Source: Rhizophagus irregularis (taxonomy: Eukaryota; Glomeromycota; Glomeromycetes; Glomerales; Glomeraceae). Taken from it: 64,000 nt of DNA. The notes below the pieces were generated by a model. It saw only the letters and a program-made list of their open reading frames with translations, did no database searches and was not told the origin of the DNA. Location: assembly GCF_026210795.1 (NCBI RefSeq), contig NC_089452.1:2108001-2172000 (forward strand), written 5' to 3'. Below are positions 36,151 through 48,600 of this stretch, in pieces; positions within the stretch are counted from its first letter, which is position 1; every line of letters begins with the position of its first letter. Both the position numbers and the translations under genes were made by a program.

Positions 36151-37343
36151 TTTGAAAATTTTTAAAATAATTTAAACACGTTGTAGTATGCAAAACTTGA
36201 TAGAAAATTAATTAATAATTAGGCGTAGGTATCTTAGTATTTTAGACGTATAGGAATAAGTGAAATGATAAGTCACGTGATCGACCCAGACGATCGACCC
36301 AAATGATTGACACTAATGATAGGCAATTTGTTTATTTATTTGTCTACAATGAAATTTATTTGTCTACAATGAGAATAACTCCTAAACACGAGTATAAACT
36401 GTATCTAGTATGAAAAGATTGAAGAGATATTCCAAAGAGGAAATATTAGATGAGATATTCCAAAAAGGAAATATAAACTCCAGGACATGAGTATAAACTG
36501 TACCAATTAAATTAGAGAAGTCATAGAATTCAAGGGTAACCGATATATTATTTAAAGAACATTTATTTGATCTGAATAAACTAACAAATTTTTGAACAGA
36601 TAATTTTGAGAAAGTGAAAGGATAGAATTTTTACCCTTATTATTTTGAATTTATATATTGAATTTTATTTTTAACAAAATATGAATCAACCTTATTTTCT
36701 TTATTGAAAGTTGTGAAAGGCATGAATCTTTTAGATTCTATTAGTCCAAAAGAACAACATTTTGTTTTATTTTATTTGATATTTAAAAAATGAACCACTA
36801 AACCAAGCGAGATTAATATTTTTATATGAAGTTCTGACCCTATACATGAGTTTTCATGTATAATGAGGTATGCATGTGGCAGGTGCATCCTTCAACGTGT
36901 TCACATGTTTAAAGCACCCTCTCTCTTTTCTTCCTCAAATTTTTCAGCAAGAAAGGACGTTAAACTAATTGTTAGTTTGGAATGGCATTATTCATTTGAA
37001 TTGTTTAAAATGGGATGTCTATCTTTAATTAATTAATTTATTTATTTATTTATTTTAAGGGTAGCCAGGAGAGTACATTGATAAGGATTAATTTTAGCAA
37101 AGCAAAAAATTAAAAAAAATACAATGTAAAGTCATCGCCCAATAAATCAGGCTCTGACTAGAATTTTAAAAGAAAAAAGTTACCCTGTGATCTAACCAAA
37201 ATAGAATAACAGTGTGCGGTGATGTAGGCGAACAGAAAAAAACAAAAAAGGAATTCAAACAGATCACCCGTATTTTTCTTTTAGTTATAACTAACTACTA
37301 TGCGTAAATACTGTTAGGCATAGAATGATATATCTTATATAGG
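36151..37343. other. Intergenic, no gene seen
   Basis: AT-rich. It contains a short pair of related words (CGTGATCGACCCAGACGATCGACCC near 36276) and TTTA microsatellite sequence near 37030. The target duplication of the next element is at 37336-37343. Confidence 0.4.
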
Positions 37344-37657
37344 TAAGGATGGTCATCAGTTCTACCGGTCCTACTCAGTCCTGGACCGGTTGGTCCCAGG
37401 ACTTGTAAGACCAGACCATGGTCTTGCATTTTTTCGTGGTGCAGTAGGATCGGTCCCAAGGACCGACCAGTCCTTATATCGGTTTTCATATAATAAATGA
37501 TTTTTATATTGAATAAATCTATTAATCTGATAAAGGTCTTTATAAAATAATATAAAGACTGACCAATTCTAAACCAATAAACAATGACAATCACTTCTTC
37601 CCACTTGTAGAGTTGCCTGTCAAAACGCCAACTCCAAAAAAGCGTTTAAGCGGAATA

Positions 37658-37916
37658 TCTCGTCATCCAGTGATCATAAAATGATGAACCACTACCATTC
37701 GAATCATCTCAATGAGACGATTCGAATGGTGGCCAAATCATATTTTCAGGATTGATAGATAGCCGGCAATTATTGAATTTGTTATCAAATAGTTTTGCTG
37801 ATGTAATTTTTTTTCTATCGATTATAAAATAATGATTTTGATACCATTCGATGCATCTCATTGAGACGATTCGAATGGTGGTAGTTTCATATTTTTATAA
37901 TCACTGGATGGTGAGA
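37658..37916. mobile_element. Nested MITE with CATCCAGTGAT ends
   Basis: The left end TCTCGTCATCCAGTGATCATAAAA and the right end (complement TCTCACCATCCAGTGATTATAAAA) are inverted copies. Next inside is a second inverted pair, CCATTCGAATCATCTCAATGAGAC, which appears on both halves. 259 bp, non-coding. Confidence 0.7.
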
Positions 37917-38118
37917 CATCATGATTATTATCACTAATACAATAATTGTAAGTGTATGACGCATTTGTAAAAAAAAATTTTGTATATTTAAAAACATCCC
38001 GATTAGTGTTTATATTTATAAAACAAGGCTATTCCTAATAAAGTTAAGGAAAAAATTTTTTATTTGTAAAAAAAAAAAAGACTGATCGGTCTTAAAAAAA
38101 CTGTGGTACTTAAAAAGA

Positions 38119-38381
38119 CCCTATAAAAAAAGAATGTCCGGAAATTGTAGCTGAAAATGTCCAGAAAATGTTTATTTGTCTGGAATATGTCCAGAATATT
38201 GCAATATTCTGGATGTTGGAAAATTTCCATTTTCCAGAAAATGTCCAGAAAATGTCTAGAAGGGTTCAGACCCAGCGTCCAGAAAGTGTCCGGAATATTG
38301 CAATTTTCTGGACGTTTTCTGAACACACGGACATTTTCCGGATGTTTTTAGCTACAATTTCCAGACATTTTTTTTACAGGG
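38119..38381. mobile_element. Nested foldback element, TGTCCAGA family
   Basis: Ends CCCTATAAAAAAA and TTTTTTTTACAGGG frame GTCCGGAAATTGTAGCT and its inverted copy AGCTACAATTTCCAGAC. The interior is built from TGTCCAGAAAATG words and their complements. It is 263 bp and the same family as the partial copy at 1-651. Confidence 0.75.
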
Positions 38382-38510
38382 AGACCGACAGTCTTATTAT
38401 ATGTGATACAGGACTGAAAGATTGCGGTCTTACACTAAGACGGACTGGTCCATCTTTTTATGGTATAGAACTGTAGGACCACAGTCTTTTAGGACCGATG
38501 ACCATCTTTA

Positions 38511-38821
38511 TATATAGGTCCGTAATTGTCTTTTTAATATAAAGAAGTAAAATAGATACAAAAAAAAAGAAACCTATCCTATAATAAGGAAAATTAAACA
38601 ACCCCAAAAAACCCATGAAGCGGTATATAGAATAACAATCTATAAAAGATCCATATTTTTCCTGTCATGGTTGGAATGATTCACACTATTCTAAATTGTT
38701 TTTAAGAAAAAAAATAAGAGAAACCCAATAGCAAAAGCTATATAAAAATAAGAAAAAGAAATCTATATATGAAGTAAAAATAATTTGACTCTTAAAAGAA
38801 AAACTATCTATAAAAGTTAGA
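38511..38821. other. AT-rich spacer
   Basis: No gene or repeat supported between the composite element and the 3' end of the decayed gene. Confidence 0.4.
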
Positions 38822-39772
38822 TATCTATGGAGTAACATGAAGGATCTGCTTCTGAAGAGTCATCAGCTAAGGCAGGAATTTGTCACCTTCATTTAAATTG
38901 GTCATCGTAACCATCTGTAGGTAAAAAGTTAATATGTAACATAAGGTTATGTTTGTTAGGTCGAGGTCGTCTTTTGATTTCTTTGGTATCATCTGATGTG
39001 TTGATCATGGTTCCCAATGGTTCAGGTATTACAGTGTAAACTTTGTTCATTTTGAAGGAAGTGATTGCATTATAACTTTAGAAGCCAAACTTTTCATTAA
39101 ATTCTACCATTTCACAGCAGAGTTGTTTTTGATGTTCAATTTTGCTTGATTTGTGATATTTTTTGTAAGATCTGTCATCTCCTCATAATGTGAATTTAAT
39201 TGTAGAGTAAGCCAATTTTTTGTGTTAGCGTGATGATGATATCGTTTGGCAGATGTACCATGTAAAATAGCTCCTTCTTCAGCATCTTTTATGCGTTGAT
39301 TTGTTTCTTCAAGTAGTCTTTGAGCATGATGCTCAGCATAGGATAGACGTTAAGGTGGTGGTGGTCACGGTTGACATTCTAAATTATACATATAAGTAAA
39401 CCATTCATGGGACCCAGGAATTATATATTCTCCTAATTCAGTATAAAGAGGTTCTTTAGGGATAATCCTCCTATATTTTACAGGAATAAACATATCTGAA
39501 ATAGGGTTATAACTTATAAGGTTCTACTATGTATATTATATCATCAGCAAAAATGGGCTGGACTTGTACTGGAATAATACCATTATTTTGGTTAACATAA
39601 GGAATTTTAAAACCATAGTTAGGATAATCAAGACCATGGGTGTATTGAAGATGTTTAATCAGCTTGTAAATGTACTGTGACTTTAGAAATAAAAACTGAT
39701 AGCATTATGCTGTAATAAATCTATGGCACATTAAATCTAGTGTTAACAGCTTGGCTCAGTTCAGCTTGAGGT

Positions 39773-40183
39773 TAGGGATGGCAATGGTCAGTCACGGTCG
39801 GTTATTGGTAGTCATAACCAGTTAAGGACCTTTGACTAACTGACTGTTTTGGCTGACCATTTTTCTGACCGTTTAACCGACCGTTTAACCATTTTTTTTA
39901 ATGAATTTAATTAAGAAAAAATGTTAAAGTGTTTTTTTTTTGATTAAATTCACTAAAGAAATGTTATAACAACTTTTATTTTTTATTGATTAAGTTCGTA
40001 AAAAAAGTGTTAACTAATTAAATGGTTAGTTAACAGATGGTTAAACGGACGGTTAAATGGTCGGTCAAATGGTCGGTCAAACTGGTCAGTTAAATGGTCG
40101 GTCAGAAGCCTTTGACCAACCGATATTGGTCATGGTCATAACCAATCATAATCGGTTAATAATTGTGACCATTGCCATCCCTA
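39773..40183. mobile_element. MITE TAGGGATGGCAATGG nested in the hAT left end
   Basis: Begins TAGGGATGGCAATGGTCA and ends TGACCATTGCCATCCCTA-like. The arms carry GGTCGGTTA/TAACCGACC words. The flanks CTTGAGGT (39765) and CTTAAGGC (40184) agree at 6 of 8 positions, so this is an older insertion of hAT type. 411 bp, non-coding. It separates the hAT end from its subterminal repeats. Confidence 0.75.
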
Positions 40184-40574
40184 CTTAAGGCCAAAGTTAA
40201 GCCAAGCTGATCAAAAGTCAAGTCAAACTAAGCCAAACCCTATCGGTTTGAAGGTTCAAGCTGAACCAAGCTGAACTAAGCCAAATTAAGCTGCGAAGCT
40301 GATGGGACTAATGGAACCAAGTGAGCTGATGGTGATAAAACCGATGGAACTAATGGAACTGATGGAGCTAATAGTTTGATTCAAGCCGTAAAGGCAATAG
40401 AAATAGAAGTAATAGAACCAATGAACTAAATGAAGTCAATGAAATTCAATTTAATCAATTGTTAATTTATTTTATTATATATGAATTTATAATTTAATGG
40501 TTTTCAAAAAAATTATTTATTTATTATAATGTAACTAGTTATAATGTAATTACAAATGAATTAAAAACAAAAAA

Positions 40575-42559
40575 TTAATTATTTAATAATTTTATCCAAG
40601 AATTTAAACACATACATGCTTCAATTGCACTATCCCCCAGTCTATTTCTTTTTTTACTAATTAATTCTCCAGATTTAGAAAATGCTTGCTCACTAGGAAC
40701 AGAAGTAGAAGGTATACAAATATAATCACACGCAATTTTGACCAATATTGGATATTGTGATTTGTGAGTTTTCCACCATTCATAAGGATTTATATTTTTG
40801 GATTCTACAAGGATTATCAAATATTCATCAATTTCATTCCGTTGCAAGTTACCTTTTAACTTTTTTTGAAGCATGAGTTCCATAATTCCTAATGCTTTTC
40901 TTTTTTTACCTGATGATGCATCTTCGTTAATTTCATTCTCAGGATGCCAGATTCTTATAACTATTAAATTTGTCTACAAGTATTTGTTTTATCATATCTT
41001 CACTTATACTGTTAGGAAGAATTTGTGTTTTATATCAAGGATCTAATATTAAAGCTAAATAAGCACTTGAATTATAAAGATTCTCTTGTATAGAATCAAA
41101 TTTATTTTTCATTTCTTTAGCAATTTCTTTTATCCATAATATTCCAGATTTTTTTATAGTTGTTGTTATATGATCTAGTAAATGGTCCAAAAAAAGAAGT
41201 AAAGTTCCAAGAGTAGGGTAGTTAGAACCTGACATTACTTCAGTAAATTCGAAGAATGGTTTTAAATAATCACAAAAAAGGCTAATTTCTTTCCACTAAA
41301 TTCAGATTCCCAAAATTATTATGTAAAGAAATTGCTGAAGTAATTATTACTTTATTTGCAAGAAAAGATTCTAGTATAGAATATGTATTATTCCACCTAG
41401 TTTTGTCATTCCATATTAATTTCCTGTATTTAACTTGTAACTTTTATGCTAAAGAAAATAATACTTCTTCTTTTTTTGGTGACCTACGTACTTCCATAAC
41501 AAAAGCTCATACTTTATCAATAACTTTTTGAAAACTTTTTAAACCAGAATTTACCACAAGAGCAATTGTGTGTGCACCACATCTAATTACATTAAAATCC
41601 ATTTGTAAATTAGTTTTAAGTGCAGTTGAAAGTAATCTCATTGCAGCAACTTGATTAGCACCATTATCAATTGTAATTGTTAAAGCTTTTGTTGCAATAG
41701 AAAAATCTTCAAATATTTTAAGTGTGACTTCTTGAATTTGTTGTTCAGTATAAGGATAAGGAAATCTTTGAAAGGCAATTATCACATGTTTTAACTTCCA
41801 CTCATTGTCAATCCAGTGTACTGTAAGTACCATATATAGTGCACCAGTATCCAAAGTCCACATATCTGAAGTGAAAGAAATTCTTAAATCATTTTCCTAA
41901 ATAATAAAAGATTCAGTTTAACTTTTAAGTAATAATTAAAAATCAATACAATTTATAAATTAAAATAAATTTACCTGAAACATTTTTATAATGATCTTTT
42001 TGTTTTGCGCATATTTATTATCAATTTTTTTACAAACAGTTTATTGTGAAGGAACTTGAAATTCAGGATTGAGACTAGCGATCAATTCTTTAAAAGAAGG
42101 ACTATCCACAACTCTAAATGCTTGACATTTCATAATTACCCAATTAATAAGATTATCTAAAATATCTAAATGATTTTTTCCTTGCAATGTTGTACGTGTT
42201 TGAGAATTATTGAATGCTGCTTCTATGGAACCTGCTCCTTTAGGTTGAATCTTAGAATGTTTTCTTTTGAAATGATCATTAAAAGTTCCTGTAGAAGTCT
42301 TTGCACTATATTTCTGATCACAAAAATTGCATTTTACATATAATACAACACCTTTATCATCAATTACCTTTTTATAATACTGCCAAACAAGACTTGGTGC
42401 ACGAACTGGAAGTAAGTTTGGACTGTTTGATTTTTTTTCTGAATTTAATGATACTTCTTCATCAGTTTTCTGTATATCAGTAATACTAATATCACCTAAT
42501 TCTGGAGTTAAAATGATTAGATTCATTTTAACTTCACAAGAACCTTCTAAATTACTCAT
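40575..42559 (-). pseudogene. hAT transposase with BED zinc finger, broken
   Basis: 42559-42041 encodes an N-terminal part with a BED-type finger (C77, C80, H96, H101 in KCNFC...FNDHFKRKH). 41863-41507 carries the DMWT-type and TIDNGANQ segments of the catalytic core. 41235-41035 continues it. 40883-40575 is the C-terminal hAT dimerisation domain (YPILVKIACDYICIPSTSVPSEQAFS). Several stops and frameshifts, for example at 42041 and 40940-41040, separate the parts. It is not functional as it stands, unless an intron removes some of them. BED-hAT transposases bind the subterminal repeats and cut at the TIRs. Confidence 0.85.
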
Positions 42560-43323
42560 AGTAGAAAAAAGTTTTCTTATTTTTATGAAGAATTATAAAT
42601 GAATGTGCAACGCAAAAAAGATTAAAGATAATTTAAAAAAAAAGATAATCTTGATTTTGATCATTTGATAATCTGATCAAGTGATCATTTTTTGCTAGAC
42701 CACCTAGATGCTCAGCAAAATCACCTACTATCTAATAAAAACTCTTTGGCCACTTAATAATATAATTCTTATTTATTATTAACTTATACAATTATTATTA
42801 CTGCATTGAAAAAAAAATTCTAAATCTGAGATTATAGGTATTAGTTATTAAGTTTTTTTCTTTTTCTTTTTTTTTCGTTTCTTTTTGCTAATTACGAAGT
42901 ACGAACTTCTTCTTCAGACATTTCAGTTCTTGGACTTGGAGATGACAAAGACAAAGAGATAGAAGGTTTTTCTTTATTATTTCCTTTTCTTTTCATTTCC
43001 TTTCATTAATTACAAACTTTGCTTTAAAACATTTTGGTTCTTGAGTTTAGAGACAATAGAATAGACAGGTATTAAAGTTTTTTTTTCTTTTTTGCAGAAT
43101 AAAGAGATTTATTTTATTTTTTATTGATACAATGATGAATTTAAATTTAAGTTTTAACGCTAAACTTGTAAAATCTAAATCAGATGATCAGCTCCATCGG
43201 TTCCCTCAACTTAAACTGGCTTAAGCTGAACCAAACTGTGGTTTAATTTTCCTCAAACTAAGCTAAACCAAATCAGCTTCTAATCTGAGCTGAGCCAAAT
43301 TGGCTCCATTGGCTTTAGAGATT

Positions 43324-43701
43324 CCAGGCAAAACTGAAATATTTAGTCATTTGACTAAACTGAAATAGTTTAGACATTTAAAATTAAAAGACGAAATGCT
43401 GAAATTCAATATTTCATAGTATTTCCATGGATTTTTTATAGATTTTCATGGATTTTTAATTATTAATAATTACTTATAAAAAAAAATAATAATAAATTTA
43501 TATTAAAATATAATATTTTTTAAAGGAATTTATAAAACTATTATATATATAATATAATTTCATATATTTTTATAATAAAACTATAATTTTATATAATTAA
43601 AATTTAAACTTAAAAATTATTACTATATAGTTTAGTCAATGACGAAACCAAAACTGGTTGATGATGAAACTGAAATTTTTGGTAAAAAGAGTTTAGCCAG
43701 G
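43324..43701. repeat. Possible nested element in the hAT right end
   Basis: CAGGCAAAACTGAAAT at 43325 and the complement of AGTTTAGCCAGG at 43690-43701 are roughly inverted, and TTTAGTCATTTGACTAAACT recurs inverted inside. It interrupts the subterminal AAGCTGAACC repeats. No clean target duplication, so boundaries are approximate. Confidence 0.4.
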
Positions 43702-43816
43702 TATCACTAATTGGCTTAGTTCAGCTTGGTTCAGCGTGACTTAGACTTAACAACACTAATTAAATCTCTAGGATTGTGTTCTTTAGCATGAAAAATACGT
43801 CAACATGCTCTATAAT

Positions 43817-44186
43817 CAGGGTTGGAAAATGTACTGTACTGTACCAGTACAGTTAGTACAGTACGTACAATACTGTACTGCACTGAGTTTTTTTAGTACA
43901 AGTACATTTTTTTATATAAATTACAGAGGTATTTTTAATCATATATACCCTGGTTTTAAGTGGTCCAGTGATTAGATTTCAATAAAATTAAGCTCATTAG
44001 ATTCATCTCAATGAAAGGAATTTGATAGTATTTATTTTATCATAAATGAATCAATATTGACAGAATTAGCATTTGAAGTAACTTTATTAAATATATGGTA
44101 TTTAAAATTTTAAGTACAATGTACTAACTGTACTGTACTGTACTGTACTGAAATTTTACCTCATACACCATATTTTCCCAATCCTG
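43817..44186. mobile_element. hAT-type MITE with TACTGTACTG ends
   Basis: Starts CAGGGTTGG and ends CCAATCCTG. Exact 8-bp duplication TCTATAAT on both sides (43809-43816 and 44187-44194). The inside of each end is rich in GTACTGTACTG. 370 bp, non-coding. It splits the decayed host gene in frame. Confidence 0.88.
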
Positions 44187-44600
44187 TCTATAATGGTGTT
44201 TTTCCTGAGCCTTTGCTGTTTTGGCATTGGTATTTCATACTAATGAAAAATTATCTAACCATTTTCTGTACATATGTTTATTAGTGTGTTGCATTACTGA
44301 GTGTTTCATTCAGGCTAAATATGTTTCTCTATAACTGATTCCTAATCGTTGAGAGACAATTTTTTTATTCCAATGATGGTTCTATCTATCGTGTAATAGA
44401 TTAGCATGCGAAGATTTGTCATTAACTAATAATGGAGGGTTAAATTTTAAGATGAATATCATTGGTGTTCTTAGGTAAATCATTTAACTCGAAAAAGTAA
44501 CTTCGTGATCGCCTGTATTCATAGATCCTGTTGTATCCAGCCTGATTAGGACGGGTTACATGAAATTTTGAAAAAGAGATTCTCAATGGAAATTTTCCCA

Positions 44601-45673
44601 CCGAAGAAGAAGAGGAAGAAATTTTTTTACGTTTTTGGTTGTGTAAAGAGTGAACAATAGTCTGAGAAACAGAAGATATTATATCTTTATGTGAACTGAG
44701 GTTGTATGAAACTTCTGTATTAGAGTGTTGGCTAAGGTTTGTAAAGCCACTTTTTTTGTAGTATTCATACTGGAAAAGAGCTCATATTCCCTTGGGTTTG
44801 GTATAACGAAAAAAAACCTTGTAAACTACCAAGGCACCCTCACAGGGCCTCGTTCCCCTTTGAGTTTCCTAAGAAACTATAAAGAAAATAACCGGGTGCA
44901 ATTTACTGCGGAAAACTAACAAAATAAAAAAAAGGGGAAAGAGTTTTTTTTTTGGATGTCTACCTTTAAGAAAATTCTATCCATTTAATATGCAGTACAT
45001 ATTGATTATCACATGCTATCAATATAATATTTAACGTGTTCGAATATTCAAATATTTAAATTAACTTTGAAAATTTGTTAAAAATTTTTAGATAGAAATT
45101 TCGTTTCCAATTTTTTTTTAAAAATATAATAATAATAATTACAAAAGGATAGAGGAAAAATTTGAAAATTTATAAATTTATTTATTTTTCGTAATATTAA
45201 TGTTACTATTTTATATTGACAAAAGTGATTGATTATTAAAAATCTATTTTCCAGAGCAAATAACTTATATTAATTGTGATACTACCTCTTGATTGAACTG
45301 AATCTTGTATATAAAGTAATATTTAGAGTCATTTGTTTCATAAATCATCACAAAGCTTATAAACAAGATGAGTTTTGCAAGTAAAAAATTTATCAAACCA
45401 AACCAAAAGTTTTATAAGTTTCAAATTTTATAGTGGCACAGCAACAGATTTTATAAAGAATTTGAAATAATAAATTAAAGTTATTCGATTGAATATTATT
45501 TAAAAAATCGATTGTACGTGATCAATCAATCAATCAAATTAATCGATTTTCTACATGATGAAAATATGGAATGCATACATGATCTAAAGTCGATTCTATG
45601 GAATAGATATATAATATTTTTTTTTTCAAGTCATGAATGATAGGTGAAAAACTATACAGTATAAGCCGGATAT
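44601..45673. other. Intergenic between the decayed gene and the Gly-rich gene
   Basis: AT-rich. Near 45507-45552 AAAATCGATT and AATCGATTTT form a small inverted pair around a TCAA repeat. The frame at 44725-44919 has no support. Confidence 0.4.
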
Positions 45674-48600
45674 TCATATAGTATCCTTTATCATTCTATT
45701 TTGGAAATCAAGGAACTTGGAAATCATTTGTTCCATATTTCTATTCCTATTTGTCTCCTTTGCTCTTTGTTGTGAATAATCCGAGTCCGTGACAACTATA
45801 TTCTTCACACCTCCAACCTGCCCGTCTCTTTTCTTCTCAAAGTTGCGACCATACAATGTATTGTCGACCAATGATTCGAAAGGTCCAAAAATGGTTTCCA
45901 TAGCATTCCGGCGTAAGTCTTTTCTTGATGGATCAAAAACGCCTCCGAAATTGTAATTTGCATCTTGAAAAATATAAGATGGGTAAATTAGTAATACCTT
46001 TCTGTCGAAAATCATAACAAGAACGTCTACGAACCTTTCTTCCACTGCTTGTAATGCTTCTGAATCATGCTTTGAAGTTGCAACTTCACTCCTTTTTTAA
46101 ATGATTTGATGGTTTGTCGGCGTTTTGGGTCTAGTTTTTTATACAAGATGCGAGAACGAGAAGCCGACGTGCCACTGGAAGAAAAACTAGATGAAGACAT
46201 CCTTGTTGCACTCGTCATGGCTGATGCAAATGAAAGACCAGAAGCAACAGACAGTGGCGACGGAATAATAGAAGTTCCATTGGATTGATTTGAAATAGGA
46301 AATGTAGAAATCGGTGAAGACGAGGATGTTGAATCATCATCAAAGATGTGATCTTGAGATTCGTCTTGAGATGAACGGGTAATTTTCATAGACTTGGATC
46401 TTTCTAATCTCTCATTCCCAATAATGGAAGGTTTTGAAGATAGCCTCGATACCATAGACTTGGATCGTTTTAATTTCTCATCACCGATGATGGGAAGTTC
46501 TGATGAGTTAGGCAACTCCTCCTTGTCCATCGATGTCTGGTTTGACTGTTCTTGATGTATAGATTTTAACTTTGCCGAAGATCTTGGATCAACAAAGTCA
46601 ATAATCGTGGCGTCTCCTATACGATGGAGAAGGTCCATAGATTGCTGTTGCACCTTTGCAGTTCTTCGATTAGGTAAAATAGATTGATTGATTCCTGCTC
46701 TAAGACATTTAATGAAGGCATAAAGCTGAGCTAGTGCATCTATAAAACAAAAAATAAAATAAGATATAAAACAATCAAAAGCTGATATAACACTCCGCAA
46801 TATAACAAAACTTACCCATCATCCACTCGCCGAGGGGTGTGTCGTGTCTGACGGGAAATATGTAATAAATAGTTTCCGCCACTTCACCAAGATCACCAGC
46901 AGCAGTTGTATCTGGTACGTTGCGTGTGGTCAAATCATTGTAAATTCGAGGAGTTTCTCCTACTGCATCACTATATTCATCGAATTGCACTTGACTCGAT
47001 TCTCTTGAATGATACGATGAAACATCATCATTTTCTTCAGGAATTGCTGGTAATGGTTTTTCTTCTTTTATTGCTTTCGATCGGAGATTTGTTATTCCGC
47101 TTAATGATTCTACTTTCCAGACCAAGCGTCGCAAGTTTTCCAACATTTCCAGAATCTAAATGATTTCAAAGTTAGATTTCGTCATGATTCTGGTTAACAA
47201 TCTAAAAACATACAAGAATAGAATAGGTACTGAACCTGCGCGTCTCCAAGAGAAGAATTGTCATTATTCCCATCACATATAATTGATAACTCAACAGCAA
47301 CATCATAAATGATCTGCCGCTTGAGTACTTCCGCCAACTGTAGCTCATTCTCATTAAGTATTCGGTGACCACCAGTGAGGAATAAACCAACGTCATCGGT
47401 TTCGTTATCTTCATTGATGGGTCCGGTAACAAAAATCCTTTCCAAAAGACGAAAGTGATCATCAATTCCCAAACCTGCAATAACGCCTCTTATATTCATC
47501 GACATTAAAATAAATTCCGCAGGACTTTCATTCCAAGCATATGCTGCAAAGATTATCTTTAGAGGAGAAAAAAAGAGGTAAATTGACGTAACGAAATTGA
47601 CGTTTAGACATTCTCAAACTTTTAAAAGCATACCCTTCGTTTTGTAGTCGTTAGGTATGGTAAAATCGTTATACAACCACCATCCATTTTGTTTATTTTA
47701 TCACGATTTTTAAAAGTTTGAATTATGGATCGTTTTTCCATCTCATGCCATTGGTAGTGTACAAGATGCTGGATATGAGGACGAAACTTTTTCAACTTTT
47801 TATCAACTTTTGTTGCCTTACTGAACATTCGTTTCTTTATGTTGCGGAAAATCTTGGCTTTAATCTGTACTGTAATAACTTCATCAATCAATATCGCAGG
47901 ATCAATGGTAAATTTCTCACCATCAACAGAGGCATCATCAGGGAGTTCTACGTTACTTTTTCGTGTTAGAGTGTTCTCGTTTAGATTCATTGGAATAAAT
48001 ATATGTCTATATCTTACCTGTATCTTTCGAAGAATCATCCGTTTTTACCACAAGATGTTGTTGCGTAAAATTGCGAACGCGTTCAAACGTAAACCTTTTC
48101 TGTCTCAATGCATCAAAAGGCGTACTTATCAATTCGTCCAATGCGACTACACAAGCATTTTTGTCAGCTTTAGGATTAACCACATAAAATCTATTGATAG
48201 AAAAGACTGTATAAGTAATAAAAACAATATTGTTATCTGGGAGAATAAATGGTAATGAGAAACAAACTTGTTGTCATTTTTATGTATTGCCTGCAGCCAC
48301 TAAATAATAATTAATAACTTCAATTAGCTTTTATAAGTCTCATTTTTGCATCATATTAGTTACGCCATATTAACGCAGCACATACTTCATGTTTCAGCAC
48401 AAAATCTCGTGCCGTAACTTTTATAGCATAATCTCCATAATTAAATTGATTATCCAGTATAATCATTGTCTTTCCAGAAAGATCCTTTATTAACGTGGTA
48501 GGTTCAGTCGAATATAGTGTTGGTATTGGCCTTGTCAAGTGAAAATGGCCCATTTGTGATATATCCCATACAAAGAACCGGAGGCCGAACTGCTGCTTGA

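Larger units (their letters stand above)
37344..38510. mobile_element. hAT-type non-autonomous element carrying two nested foldback elements
   Basis: Ends TAAGGATGGTCATC and GATGACCATCTTTA are inverted. TATATAGG flanks both sides exactly (37336-37343 and 38511-38518). The outer 150 bp at each side is rich in GGTCC/GGACC words (ACCGGTCC, TAGGACCG), forming long imperfect inverted arms. Two smaller elements (37658-37916 and 38119-38381) lie inside. No transposase frame, so it is moved in trans if at all. Confidence 0.8.
39738..43758 (-). mobile_element. hAT transposon with decayed transposase
   Basis: Starts TAGTGTTAACAGC and ends CTTAACAACACTA (complement TAGTGTTGTTAAG). Exact 8-bp duplication ATTAAATC on both sides (39730-39737 and 43759-43766). 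Length 4,021 bp. Subterminal regions hold many AAGCTGAACCAAG/GGCTTAGTTCAGC words (39750-39770, 40190-40300, 43186-43320, 43712-43740), as expected for transposase binding sites. The transposase gene lies on the minus strand at 40575-42559. Two smaller elements are nested near its ends. Confidence 0.9.
38822..44600 (-). pseudogene. Decayed unidentified gene split by two hAT-type insertions
   Basis: On the minus strand a frame can be followed from about 44600 to 38822 once the insertions at 43817-44186 and 39738-43758 (with one copy of each target duplication) are left out. Across the junctions the words NTNAKTAKAQEKHHYRAC, RIFHAKEHNPRDL and MCHRFITA join in one frame. Further down come IYKLIKHLQYTHGLDYPNYG, IIPGSHEWFTYMYNLECQP, RLSYAEHHAQRLLEETNQR and GAILHGTSAKRYHHHA, ending near MNKVYTVIPEPLGTMI and ADDSSEADPSC. 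There are about ten in-frame stops and frameshifts near 39510 and 39065. I do not recognise the family. It was probably a gene of 350 residues or more, now dead. Confidence 0.7.

Noticed and set aside
46106-48255. Plus-strand frames across the Gly-rich gene
   Set aside because: Antisense shadows of well-supported minus-strand exons.
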